From Emiliania huxleyi CCMP1516 (lineage: Eukaryota; Haptophyta; Isochrysidales; Noelaerhabdaceae): a stretch of 64,000 nt of DNA. This document shows positions 39,117 to 48,916 of this stretch, piece by piece (positions within the stretch are counted from its first letter, which is position 1; each line of letters starts with the position of its first letter). The notes beneath the pieces are model-generated. The model was not told the DNA's origin and did not search any database. It saw nothing but the letters and a program-made list of their open reading frames with translations. The stretch covers positions 67,001-131,000 of the forward strand of contig NW_005196094.1 of the NCBI RefSeq assembly GCF_000372725.1, in the 5' to 3' direction. Made by a program: the position numbers and the translations under genes.

Positions 39117-39375
39117 TCAGCGCTGCACAGACACGCCCGGCTGGAGGAACCCGTTTGGGAAGGACTGCGCCGAGATGGCGGCCGAGCATTGCCGCTGCGC
39201 CGGAGGCTTTCGTCCCGAGGACTGCGGCTTCGTCGTCGGGCACGAGTGGACGGGCGGTGTGACGTATCTCTCCCCGGAGCTGCACTGCTGCATCTGTGGG
39301 AAGGGCCGCCTCCGACCGGTCTTGCAGGGCGGCGCGACACTTGCGGTGGCCCCTCGGCACTCAAGTCGCGGGTAG
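38506..39375 (+). CDS. Cys-rich protein with four CxDTPGW repeats and a polyproline linker
   Basis: 289 residues from ATG 38506. Four ~55-residue modules follow the pattern C-x-D-T-x-x-W-x-N-x-x-G-x-x-C-x-x-Y, C-x-x-G-x-F-x-P, and end in HCCxCGK: modules near residues 6-60, 72-125, 128-180 and 206-265. A (CCG)n run codes ~17 prolines between modules 3 and 4. Each module has six Cys, so extracellular, disulfide-bonded folding is likely. Similar repeat modules occur in predicted secreted proteins of marine protists, to my memory, but no function is known. No signal peptide is visible, so an upstream exon may supply it. The gene abuts the palindrome. Confidence 0.6.
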
Positions 39376-39519
39376 AAGGAGTCCAGGAGTCGGCGTAGCC
39401 GGCAGGCCTGGGACGTGGGACGGCCTCTGGACGGCAGGCCGTGCTGGTCCCCGTGCATACACTGGTGTGCGAGGCGACGGAGTTTAGTCTAGTCTCTACT
39501 AGAGGAGAGTTCTTGAAAG

Positions 39520-39690
39520 ATCACACCCTCACACACGCGCTGAAACGCGCACACACACACCCCACACACGCACTCACACACCTCTAGAGCACACACCACG
39601 ACACCGCACCACACGCACCGGGCACCGCACACACACACACACACACGCGCGCGCGCACGCACACGCACACGCACACGCACACGCACAACG
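39520..39690. repeat. (CA)n / (CACG)n microsatellite
   Basis: Almost pure AC repeats broken by GC dinucleotides. It is non-coding; its reverse strand yields an artefact ORF of Val/Arg/Cys. Confidence 0.85.
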
Positions 39691-39759
39691 TGAAATCTCT
39701 ACGACAAAACAAACTCTACATCACGATAAGCGGCGAATGAGGCACGGTCGCTCTCCGAC

Positions 39760-40053
39760 ATGAGGCGCGTTGCACTTGCCAGTGCGGCCCTGGCCTTCTG
39801 TCTGCCCGCCCAATGGGTGGCAGGTGCCTCTGCTGCTATGGCATGCCTCACGGCTGCGACTGGCCGGCGCCTCGGCGCGTCAGCTCGGCTCGGCGTAGCG
39901 ATAGTGGCCAGCGCAACTCGCCTGGACTCAACGCTCAGCCAGGAGCTCCCGCACGCGCTGGCGCGAGTCATGGCGCATGCAACGCGCAGCAATGCTCGCC
40001 TCGCCTCGCGCAAATGCGACCGTCCTCGCAGCCGACAGTCCACCCCCTGCTAA
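39760..40053 (+). CDS. small putative secreted protein (tentative)
   Basis: ATG 39760 opens MRRVALASAALAFCLPAQWVAG, a textbook signal peptide with cleavage likely after AGA. The same frame continues to 97 residues, Ala/Arg-rich. Another frame after the peptide (RCLCCYGMPHGCDWPAPRR) looks more like a secreted Cys-rich domain, so an unseen intron near 39825 may switch frames. No family recognised. Confidence 0.35.
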   Translation: MRRVALASAALAFCLPAQWVAGASAAMACLTAATGRRLGASARLGVAIVASATRLDSTLSQELPHALARVMAHATRSNARLASRKCDRPRSRQSTPC

Positions 40054-40680
40054 AGAAGCACAGCGACGAATGCGGCACCGGCGACGCATGGCAGGCTGGT
40101 CATGACGCAGTTATAGGGTGTTGTGGTGCCGTCAGAGTGACTCTCTGTGTGTCAGGGATAGTCAGGGCTGACCATCAGAGCTCCAGTAAGCTCGGAGACA
40201 CCCCATTAGCGCGGCTCGACCTCTTTGAGTCACTGCCTTCCCGGCGGTTTGGCTGTAGAGCCTCTACAACAAACTCTACAGCAAAATCGCGCTCTACATC
40301 GCTCAGCGCTCCAGAGCGCTCTACATCTCTACAGCTCTACAGCGCTCTACACTCTACATCCTCCTCACCCTCCCTCAGTAAAAATCTCTCTCTCTTGTTT
40401 CGAATTTTCTCGAAAATATCGAAAGGAAAAACCGACAACAACAACAACTCTCTCTCTCTCCAAAAACCGCGGCAAATTCTTCTCGCAATATCTGCTCGAC
40501 CGCTGGCGAGTAATATCTGCCCCGCCCACCCAGGGTACCCTCTCCGAGGACCCATCGAGGATTTCGCCGGGCGGGGGGGGGGGGGCGGGGGGGGTGGGTC
40601 CTACAAAGAGACCTCCCCACACAGAGAGTAGTGGGCCGCTCTACGCCAGGCTCCGCCTTTCGCGTCGGCGGCAGTGGCGC
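40054..40680. other. intergenic, CTCTACA-rich low complexity
   Basis: From 40255 to 40365 the motif CTCTACA is repeated irregularly ~12 times, followed by an AT-richer stretch and a G-run at 40570-40595. Probably the 5' flank of the next gene. No coding segment. Confidence 0.45.
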
Positions 40681-41250
40681 ATGCTTGCCGCCATCGCCCT
40701 CTCGTGCTGCCTGACCGCGTCTGGCCCACGCAGGCGTGTGCCTTTCGTCAATCACCATGTGCATCAGCGCACGCACCGTCGCTTGCTGCCGCTCGTGCTG
40801 GCACAGCAGGATCCCGGACAGTGGACGCCGCCGCCCAAGCTGGATGCTGATGTGGCAGTGCTCCTGTGGTACAGTGGCTGGTCCACTGTCTTTCGCAGTG
40901 CGGCGTATCGCTATCAGTTGAGCGGGCTGCCGTGGAAGCGGCTCGACCAGATTGGGCTCGACTTGCCGGCTCTCAACAACGCGCTCGGCGAAGGGGCGGC
41001 CCTGGCGGCGACCTGGGTCGCAGCCGCTCTGCTGACGGGCGTGCTCGAGAGCGATGCGCGAAGGTACGACCAAACGAGGGTGCTGCTGACCTGGACGATG
41101 GCGGCCTCGGCCGCGCAGGCGGTCAAGTACAGTGCAGGGTGGAACGCAGGGGACGGGAGCTTCAAGACCGGCGACGCGATCACGGACGCGGCGATGACGC
41201 TGGTGCTGATGTGGGCCTTGCGTGTGTTTGAGGAGCGCGGTGTCCTCTGA
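40681..41250 (+). CDS. small membrane protein, possibly plastid-targeted
   Basis: 189 residues, one exon. The N-terminus MLAAIALSCCLTASGPRRRVPF resembles a signal peptide followed by a basic transit-like stretch, the bipartite layout used for complex plastids. The mature part reads VAVLLWYSGWSTVFRSAAYR, GLPWKRLDQIGLDLPALNNA, then two membrane-type stretches (EGAALAATWVAAALLTGVL and ITDAAMTLVLMWALRVF). The GW..FR and LPWKRLD parts recall small uncharacterised proteins shared by algae and plants. I cannot name the family with confidence. Confidence 0.6.
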   Translation: MLAAIALSCCLTASGPRRRVPFVNHHVHQRTHRRLLPLVLAQQDPGQWTPPPKLDADVAVLLWYSGWSTVFRSAAYRYQLSGLPWKRLDQIGLDLPALNNALGEGAALAATWVAAALLTGVLESDARRYDQTRVLLTWTMAASAAQAVKYSAGWNAGDGSFKTGDAITDAAMTLVLMWALRVFEERGVL

Positions 41251-41695
41251 CGCATCCAGGTTCTCCCCGGCCCCCGCGCGCCCCTTCGCTGCTACTTGAC
41301 ACGTTGACAGTTGTACTTTTAAGCGACGGGAGAGGCGGAGGCGGACACGTACGTGGCGTGCACAATTTACGTTTCGTGCACACTCTAAGAGATCTCTGCG
41401 TTCGGCACCGACTCTGATCTCGGTAATATAAAACCTGCCTGTAGTTGGGCGCTTGCAGCCGCTGCGGGCCGCGGACCTTCACAGTTTTCAGTTACCGACA
41501 CCAGGGGCGAGACAGATCACAGATGTCAGATCTCTGCCCGACTCTCATTCTCTCTTTCTCTTTCTTCCCCATCTTTATCTGTGTCTCTCCGCTGTTCTAA
41601 GTAATAAGTAAAGAAAGAAAGAAAGGTCATGCCAAGCTAGGGCTGGGTCGAGGACAGTGACAGAGACGTCCCCACCTTTGCAGGATTTTTGCGCA
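41251..41695. other. intergenic with repeat copy
   Basis: Contains a (GAAA)n tract and GTCCCCACCTTTGCAGGATTTT at 41607-41692, a diverged copy of the CTTT-tailed repeat (minus orientation). Otherwise nothing was seen. Confidence 0.4.
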
Positions 41696-41775
41696 GCGGC
41701 GCCGCCAGGCGCCCGCCCCGGCGGTGAGCGACGCGTAGCGAGCGAACCGCCGGGGCGGGCGCCTGGCGGCGCCGC
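41696..41775. repeat. perfect 30-bp hairpin with 20-nt loop
   Basis: Arms 41696-41725 and 41746-41775 are perfect reverse complements (start GCGGCGCCGCCAGGCGCC), all G/C but one pair. The loop is 20 nt. The arm start is itself palindromic. It lies ~450 bp downstream of the membrane-protein gene. Confidence 0.9.
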
Positions 41776-41926
41776 GGAGCTCCTTTGGCTCGGCGCGGGC
41801 GGGGGTGCGAGCAAAAAGAAATTTCCCTGCGGCCCTACCCGGCGCCTGCGCTCGGCGAAGGCCGCGAAAGACCGAGGTGGCGAAATCGCTGCTGCGTCAG
41901 GACGCGGGCACCTCGCGAGAAGCTGA

Positions 41927-42521
41927 TCATGCCCAGCCATCCTCACCCCCCGAAGCAGCTGTGGCCGCGATTTCAGCCGGTCTCGTGACCGCCCCGCCCC
42001 GGCAGGCGCGCGTTTGAGCGAGGCCGTCGTGCAGCGCACCGAGAAGGGGCCGGTCGCGCGCAGCGCCATGCCGCAGGCGTCCGCCGGAGGCCCGCCGGAG
42101 GCTGTATGCGGCGGCCACTTCCCCTCGGTCTTTCGCCGCGCTCCGGCCGCTCCTTGGCTCCTGGCCGTCTCCTCCGAGCGGCTTTGCGCGCCCCCAAATT
42201 CCCCTGACAGCAGCGCCTCACGGCGTGGGCTGCAAGGTCACTCGGGGTGACCCAGGGGGCGGCGGGGGAGCACTCTTCCGCCGGAGTATCGACGGTCTTC
42301 CCGCCACTCGCTCGTGTTTGAGGTGCATCCACCCCCACCCACCACCTTCCCGGCAGCCCCACCCGCTCGGTGACGTCCTCACTTCTCCCCCCTGCCCCGC
42401 CCCCCCCCCTTTCAGGCGAGGCCCTGGCCACCAAACTCGCGCTCGTCGCTCCGTGAACGGGCAGCAGCGCGACGCTTTTCGAGAGCGAGCGGCGGCGGCG
42501 GCTCAGCACCAACCTTTGCAT
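41927..42521 (-). CDS. possible organelle-targeted protein (very uncertain)
   Basis: ATG 42521 gives MQRLVLSRRRRSLSKSVALL and then PVHGATSASLVA, an Arg/Ser-rich amphipathic start typical of mitochondrial targeting. A donor near 42425 and acceptor near 42240 would lead to an exon covering 42230-41930. Three frames there are all open and Arg-rich, and I cannot choose among them. No domain recognised. Confidence 0.25.
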
Positions 42522-42866
42522 CGCAGGGGCTGGCTGCGTGGGCCCCCATCACCGGACTGCGTCGGGCTCGCGTCTCCCTGCCCACGCGGGAGCTGGGTGG
42601 AGCGCAGTGTGTGTGTATATGTTTGTGTCTGTGTCTGTGTCTGTGTCTGTGTCTGTGTCTCTGTCGTGTGTGTCGTGTGTCGAACTCTCGCACTGCTCTC
42701 TATCGCTTAGCTCTCGCCACAGGCTCAGCCTCGCCTCGCCGCCCGCACGCTCGATACACGACAGAACCCGGACGACGTGCGTTTTTGCTTCTCTACAAAA
42801 CACGCACACCCACGCCCGCCCCAGTCAGCGGACCCAGCGCCATCGAGAACAAAAGACTTTGGCGAG

Positions 42867-43561
42867 CATAGTCTGAGGGTATCCTAAAAGTTCGGCCGAT
42901 TTGGGTCAAAACGCTAAAAGCACGCCCGGGCGTAGATTTGGGGCAAAACGACAAAAGTGGGCCCGCCCGGGGCAAAATGGTAAAAGTCGCGCGCCGCAGG
43001 CGCGCGCGAAAATTTTGGACATTCTGCTCTCCGGCGGCGCCCGCAGCGCGGTCTCCAAATCCTCGCTCGCTATAGCGGCGTGCAGCCGGCGGCGCAGCCA
43101 CGCCTTGTTGCCCGAGAGGGCCTCGCCACGCTCGCCCAGCTCCTCCTTGAGCTCCACCACCTTCATCGCCACCAGATCCTTTTACCTTTCGCATCGCCGC
43201 CGCCGCAAAGAGCCCCGGGCTCAGCGGCTCAGCGCCTCAGCCTCGTGCTCAGCAGCGCCCTTATCAATGTGTGACAAACTTGTAGCGCTGCATGTGTTTG
43301 GACACACACCGGCGGGCGCTTTCGAGGCGAGCGGCATTTTTCTAGGCATAGTGTGCAGGAACTACTTCTGCCGTTTGCGGCGTTTGCGGGACGGATAGCT
43401 AGTACTTACTGCACCCGGCGCGCAGCGCCGAAGAAAAACTTGAAAAATGCTAAAAGTTGGGCGCTCCGAGACGACCAAAGTGGTAAAAGTCGCACTCTCC
43501 CCTGACCCGATCAAAAGCGTAAAAGCACCCGAGGCTCCAGAAACCTAACCCTCAGACTATG
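42867..43561. mobile_element. 695-bp TIR element carrying a SAP-domain ORF
   Basis: Terminal inverted repeats begin CATAGTCTGAGGGT at both ends. The 8-bp target duplication TTGGCGAG is perfect (42859-42866 and 43562-43569). Subterminal TAAAAG motifs are repeated on both sides (e.g. CGCTAAAAGCACG, GGTAAAAGTCGC). The 8-bp duplication and subterminal repeats fit hAT-type non-autonomous elements. There is no transposase, but an ORF with a SAP motif lies inside (42906-43166, minus). Confidence 0.8.
42906..43166 (-). CDS. SAP-domain ORF inside the TIR element
   Basis: ATG 43166 starts MKVVELKEELGERGEALSGN followed by KAWLRRRLHAAIA. This is a canonical SAP DNA-binding helix-turn-helix: leucine-rich helix 1, Gly, then KxxLxxRL. 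The rest (SEDLETALRAPPESRMSKIF) continues helical, then degenerates into a composition-driven tail over the subterminal repeats. SAP modules bind AT-rich scaffold DNA. It may be captured host exon sequence or part of a transposon protein. Expression is unknown. Confidence 0.5.
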   Translation of the reverse strand: MKVVELKEELGERGEALSGNKAWLRRRLHAAIASEDLETALRAPPESRMSKIFARACGARLLPFCPGRAHFCRFAPNLRPGVLLAF

Positions 43562-43920
43562 TTGGCGAGCCAACCGGCAGCCGAGAGATAAATTCTCCGC
43601 AAGAAGAGCCCTGCCGCTAGCGCGGTGCAGAGCGCGAACTCGCCGTACTGAGCCTGGCGCAGCGCGAACTCGCCGTCTGAGCCTAGCGCAGCGCGAACTC
43701 GCTCCTGTTCATAGCTGCGCAACCCTAGCCTAGCTCCATTTTACAAAAGCGAGGGCAGGGGAAAGAAGGAAAGCAAACAGAGGACCAAACGAGGGATGGG
43801 AGGAGGACAAGGTCCCCACCTGCACGAACAGGATTTTGGAAGGACGATCAGGGACGAGGAGGGGAGAGTGCGCTTTGCGTCAGGCGGTTTTCTTCCACAC
43901 TCAGGAGCGCGGTTGGGTGT
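43562..43920. other. 5' flank of the phosphatase gene, with repeat copy
   Basis: Has three imperfect copies of GCGCAGCGCGAACTCGCCGT (43625-43690) and the CTTT-tailed short repeat at 43747-43845 (minus orientation), ending 75 bp before the ATG. The repeat may therefore lie in the promoter or 5' UTR. Confidence 0.45.
43747..43845 (-). repeat. short interspersed repeat, copy near phosphatase start
   Basis: A (GGAAA)n tract, then GAGGGATGGGAGGAGGACAA, GGTCCCCACCTGCACGAACA and GGATTTTGG; aligns to copies at 36167 (reverse) and 41607. Confidence 0.55.
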
Positions 43921-46843
43921 ATGTCGCACGCGAGCCTCGCTGAGGAGGACTGGCTGGCGCGCTCGCCGCGGCGCAACCTGCGGCAGCTGCTCACGCGTGC
44001 GCTCGGCGACGACGGCGCGCAGTGCTCCGAGGAGGAGATGCAGCAGCACGTCGCGCTGCTGCAGCGCGCCGACGCTGAGAATAAGCTCGGCAGGCGCAAA
44101 CTGTACCTGCTTTTGGACCTCGACGAGACGCTCGTGTTCGCACAAAGGCTTCGCGCCGGCGCTAGTCCCGCCGGCCACCTCATCCACGTGCGCGGCGAGG
44201 CTTTTGACCTGCAGCTCCGGCCTGGGTGCGTCTCCCCGCCGCACCGTGCCGCAACTGCTTGGCCATAAGCGCCTCTCCGCTGTCACCGCCCGACGACGCC
44301 GTGGCTCGCCTGCCCTTCGCAGACTCAGCCACTTCTTGTCGACGACGGGGGAGAGCTTCATCATGTACCTCTACACGATGGGCGATGAGGAGTACGTCAA
44401 GGCGCACGGCCCGAGAGACAGGGAGGGAGAGACGGACAAAGAGAGGGAGGGGGAGCGAGGGAGAGGGAGAGAGACGGGGAGAGAGAGGAGAGAGGGAGGG
44501 AGGCAGGGAGAGAGAGGAGAGAGGGAGGGAGGGAGAGAGGAGGGGGACAGGGAGAGCGGCCCCCAAGCTGCGGGGAGTCGCACACCCCCTGTGCTTCGCC
44601 CCAAAGGCTGTCCTCGCCGTCATCGACCCCAAGCGGACCCACTTCACGGGCGGCGTCTGCTGCTGGCGCGCCGACCAGTCGCGCACGCTCAAGACGCTCG
44701 AGCGGTGCGAAGGGCGGGGTGGGGGCGGGCGGGGCGGGGCGGCCTTCTCAGGGGACGCGGGCCCGGCTGGAGGAGAAGCCTAGGAGAAGCCTCCTCCCCC
44801 TCACCCTGCCTCCCCTCCCCTCCCTCCCAGCGCCGTCGTCGAGAAGCAGATGGCGCTCATCGTCGACGACACTCCGGACGTGTGGCAGGCGAGAGACAGC
44901 CGAGAGACAGCGGGAGCTAGACCCTCCGGAAGCTAGACCCTCCGGAAGATAGTCCGCCGGAAGCTAGTCCCTCCGGAAGCTAGTCCCGGGCCCAACCCCT
45001 CCCTCTCCTCGCGCCCCCCTGCAGGCGGACCTGTCCAACCTGCTGCTGGTGCCCACGCGGCGCACCGCCCCACTGCCACCGCCTCCCGGCCGAGACCCCC
45101 CCCCCCCCCCCCCCTAAGGTGCGCCGCTTCCAAGGCCACGCCGGAGACAACGGGCGCGCGGGGCCCCGCCAGCGCCGGCCCCGCCCCTCCTCCTCCCCGC
45201 CCCTCCCCCTCTCCGCCCCTCACCTCTCCGCTCTCCTGGCGCAGGCTGATGCAGCTCAGCTCGCAGCTCAGCTCGCTGCACAAGCGCTTCTACCCGCCAG
45301 CCGAGAGGGCACCATGGTCCCTCGACGGCCCGCTCCGCCAGCCGCCCGACGCCAGGCGCCGCCACACCGCGCCGCCACACCGCAGTGCCACACCGCGCCG
45401 CCACACCGCACCGCCACACCGCACCGCCACACCGCACCGCCACACCGCACCGCCACACCGCAGTGCCACACCGCAGTGCCACACCGCACCGCCACACCGC
45501 AGTGCCACACCGCACCGCCACGCCGCGCAGTGCGGGACGCACCCCCCGCCCGCGTTGAGCGGCTGAGGCGCACCTGCAGGCAGCTGCTGGCGGAGGCGCG
45601 CGGCACGGCGCTGCGGCGCTGCCTCGTCGCCTTCACAGGCGCGGCTCCGGCGAGGCTGTGGCGGAGAGTAGCGGCGCTGACCGCGCCACCGCGCCACCTC
45701 GGCAGGGGTGCTGCCCGACACCAAGGATTTTGGCGAGATCGCCTTGTGCGCGCTCGTCCGCCAGTTTGGAGGCGCGGAGGAGTGTGAAGAGGGGTGGTGT
45801 GAAGAAGAGTAATGTGAAGGGGGGTAGTGTTAGTGTGCGGAGGGTTGCGCGGAGGTGCGTGGTGTGGTGCAGTCTGCGCGTGCGTCTGTGGCTGGTCTGA
45901 GCTCGGGAGGCTGCCTCCCCCGCAGGCGAAGTGACGTCGTCTGTCGAGGAGGCGACCCACCTCGTCGCGAGGCAAGATGCAGCAGAGATGCTAGCAGCGA
46001 TGCAGCAGCGAGGCTAGCAGCGAGGCTAGCAGCGAGGCAGCAGCGAGGCAGCAGAGATGCTAGCAGCGAGGCAGCAGAGATGCTAGCAGCGAGGCAGCAG
46101 CGAGGCAGCAGCGGCCGCGGAGCCCCTCCTCGCGAGGCACAATCTCGGGTAATCTCGGCTTGATCTCCTCCTCGCGAGGCGGGCGGCGGAAGAAGAGCCT
46201 TACTCCCGCCCGCCCCTCCCCGCCCCCGCCCCTGTAGGCAGACCGAGGGGTGGAAGCAGGCTGCCAAGATCCGGCAGGCGGCGCAGCGGCAGGGGCAGGT
46301 CTCGGTGGTGTGGGACCACTGGCTGCTCGACACGCTCTGCTCGTGGCAGCGGCAGCCCGAGGCGCCTGACCCCTCCCCTGCCCCGCCCTCCCGCCAGAGA
46401 GCGCCTGGCCCAGAGAGCAAGAGAGCACTTGCCCCCCCCTGCCGGCTGCGGCGCAGGAGCGGTACCGCGTCCCGCTCGAGGAGATGGACGGCGCAGAGGC
46501 GGGTGGCGCAGCAGAGGCGGCCGGTCCGGAGGCAGCCGAGGCGGCGGGCGGAGCGCCGCAAGCACAGGCGCCGCGTAGAGATGACTGCCGCGTAGAGAGG
46601 GACAGCTGGGCATCGCCGGGCGAGGGGCCGACGGGGAGCTACACACACGCCCTCCCTGCCCCTGCCCCCCCTTCCCAGTCGGGCCAAAAGCGCGATCGCG
46701 AGGGCGCGAGCGAGAACAACATTGCGCGCATGACCGTCGCCGCCTACCTTCGAGAAGTGAAGGCGAAGAGCAGTGCTGCGGGGGTGGGTGGAGGCGCAGT
46801 GGCGCAGGGAGCGCCTGCCGCGGCCGCTGATATGGGCACATGA
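43921..46843 (+). CDS. FCP1-like CTD phosphatase with C-terminal BRCT
   Basis: Start ATG 43921. Exons 1-4 are 43921-44225, 44323-44401, 44607-44704 and 44831-44888; a fifth begins 45025, with further ones near 45118, 45245, 45530, 45705, 45927, 46239, 46454 and 46680, to TGA 46843. The catalytic HAD motif is LLLDLDETLVF (DxDxT). Then FIMYLYTMGDEEYVKA, VIDPKRTHFTGGV and MALIVDDTPDVW follow the FCP1 order. LHKRFYP leads into a BRCT-type region (LVAFTG, LVRQFGG, THLVA, VVWDHWLLDTL with its Trp). FCP1 removes phosphate from the RNA polymerase II C-terminal repeats. The tail is acidic/Ala-rich, then basic. Donors are mixed: GT, GC, GT, GC for the first four introns. Middle boundaries are approximate. 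Confidence 0.75.
44402..46238 (+). repeat. intronic tandem repeats of the phosphatase gene
   Basis: Three separate minisatellites fill introns: GAGAGGGAGG-type purine runs at 44408-44560; CACACCGC(A/C)CCGC units, more than 15 copies, at 45358-45530; GCAGCGAGGCA units at 45975-46110. In intron 4-5 CTAGACCCTCCGGAAG is repeated four times (44918-44985). Confidence 0.75.
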
Positions 46844-47310
46844 CCGTGCATGAAAGCTAACGTGTTAGTGGGCCCGCCGTGACCACGAGCGCTAGGCTCT
46901 CTGCCTGCTCTGGTGGTGCTCGTGCGCAGCGTCGGCGCGCTGACGCCTCACTCACACTCTCTCGACACACGCGCACGCCCATCGCCCACACTGCGCCGGA
47001 GGGCGTGGCGCGGCCGCGGGCGGTCTCTGCCTGGTCTCTGCGTGAAAGGTGGGATCGCGATCGGGAGCGGTGAGGCTGAGGGTGGCGAGAGACGCGGGGG
47101 AGGAGAAAGAGAGGGAGTCGAGCTCCGCGACAGACGCATGCCGGCCGCGACCGGACTGCGGACGGTCTGCCGACACCCCCCTGCTCCCACTCCGCCACTG
47201 GAAAACCCGAGAGTAAGGACGACAAAAAATGTGTGAAAATAAGCGCTGCTGGAAAAGGTAAAAAAACAAAATTGGGTCTATCGCGCGGTGTGGTGTGTCG
47301 TACACTGTCG
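46844..47310. other. intergenic, no gene seen
   Basis: Downstream of the phosphatase stop. A short AT-richer stretch at 47190-47275 includes A-runs. No supported ORF. Confidence 0.4.
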
Positions 47311-48140
47311 ACCAGGGTTCGGACTTTTGCGGGGTATGGTATGGTACTCTCGCGCAACCCACCTCGAGACCATACGCCCCCCCCCCGCGCCCCGGCGCCC
47401 CCCCGCCTGCTGACAGACCCAGCCTCCCCCGCCGACGGGTGGACGGGACCCCCGCACCCCCCCCCCCACCCACCCACCCCCTCGTCGCCCCACCGCCGGC
47501 CGCCTTACTGCTAGCTCCAGGAGGCTGCAGACACCGACACGCACACTAGATACGCGCGGATGGCCGCCGTCTTCCACATGCTCTCTAGAGCGCGGCGGCG
47601 AAGTTGGCAATCGCCTGGCGAGCGGCGGGCGCGGCACCCGCGCCGGTCGCCGCACCCGCACCAGCAGGTGCCGCGCCGGCCGTCCCCGTGCGGGCGGCTC
47701 CGGTGGCCGCCGCGCCGGCCGCCCCGCGGGCCACCGCACCGGCGAGGTCATTCATCGGCATCGCCGTGCCGGCGGGTGCCCCTCCGGTGGGTTCCCCCGC
47801 TCCGGTGGTCGCCTCGCCGGTGGTCGCCTCGAGCGGGTTGGCTGCCTGGCTGCGCCAGCGGCGCATATCTCGGGGGACTTGTAGTACATTGAGGCGCTCC
47901 GCAACCAGAAGGGTGTGGGCGAGTGGAGCGTGGAGCAGCTGCAGCAGCTCCGCGACACGGGCGCGTGCTCCTACCTCATGGCGCTGCGGGCTCGGCGGCG
48001 GCAGCGTGAGGGAGGGGCCGAGGGACCATACCCCCCACCCCTGTCGAGGGCTAGTCTTGGGCGGTCAGGATCATACCCCCCCACCCTTTGGTCCGCGAGG
48101 GTACCATACCATACCCCGCAAAAAGTTGGAACCCAGACGT
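47311..48140. mobile_element. TIR-bounded segment (GGTATGGTATGG family), possibly with captured exon
   Basis: The left end CCAGGGTTCGGACTTTT..GGGGTATGGTATGGTAC (47311-47347) and the right end (reverse of ~48104-48140) are inverted copies with ~5 mismatches over ~36 bp. Between them are Gly/Ala/Pro-rich readings and an exon-like stretch at 47887-48000 after a cttgtag acceptor (YIEALRNQKGVGEWSVEQLQ then QLRDTGACSYLMALR) that looks like real protein. Internal GACCATACCCCC pieces near both ends match the short 113-bp relative at 50913-51025. So this may be a larger non-autonomous element with captured host sequence, or two half copies. No target duplication was established. Confidence 0.45.
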
Positions 48141-48489
48141 CTCGTGAAAAATTTATAAATTTAACCCACCAAGTACCTTAAGGTACTCAAAACCCCCACC
48201 AAGTGCTCCAAGTGCTCCATCATGATACCATGCGCGCGGGGCCCTGGGCCGCTGGGCCGCTGTGGGCCCTGGGCCCTGGGCCCTGGCGCCCGCGGACCCC
48301 GCGAACGGTGTGTGTTTCGACGGGGAGAGCTCCTGGCTAGCGCTGGCAGCTGCGACGCGGTGTAAAGCCATATCATCAGCACCCCCTATGCCACCGTGAC
48401 GAGCATGCGGGCCCGCTAGAGCTGTAGGCGGTCAAGCGCCTAGGCGCCTAGCTGGCCCCTCTCTGGGAGGTGTGCGCCGCGTGCGGTGC

Positions 48490-48770
48490 CATCGCTGTTC
48501 TCTCTCTCTCCCGGGGTCAGCTCCAACCTGCCGTGTCGGGACGTCGCCCCCGCGGCTCCCCCCCCCCCCCTCTCCGCTCTGAACTGCATGCTGCGCGTTC
48601 TCGCCTTGTCCCAGGAGCCAGGTGCGTGTGTCTAATCGTAAAGCCGTAAGTGGGGGCCCTGGCCCCCCTCTGTTTTCTGTTTTCTGTTTTTCAAAACGCC
48701 CGCCCGCCCGCCACCCCGTCCCCGAGGCGGCTCGGCCCCCTACAGACCGAGAGATCAAAAACGCTCGGCG
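48490..48770 (-). repeat. dispersed repeat (GTTTTTGATCTCTCGG family), copy 3
   Basis: Full-length reverse-strand partner of 16871-17155, with the same order of blocks: start block, GGCGGGCGGGCG, AAACAGAAAACAG, GATTAGACACACGCACCTGG, the G-run and the GACGTCCCGACACGGCAG block. Copy 3 has TCTGTAGG where copies 1 and 2 have TAAGTGGG. Confidence 0.7.
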
Positions 48771-48916
48771 CCTCTGCGTGTGACCCTGACCGGGTGTTGT
48801 GTCGACTGTCGTGTGACTTGTCGTGTGTGAGGGCTGCGACACCTGTGTGCCGGCGTCGATATGCCGGCGTGAAAATCAAGAGGGTGCGGGGCCGCGCGTG
48901 GGGCGTGGGGAAATTA

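Noticed and set aside
39489-39686. Val/Arg/Cys repeat ORF
   Set aside because: Translation of the (CA)n microsatellite.
45355-45530. CRISPR-like array of short repeats
   Set aside because: Units are contiguous ~8-16 nt CACACCGC repeats without unique spacers, inside an intron; a minisatellite.
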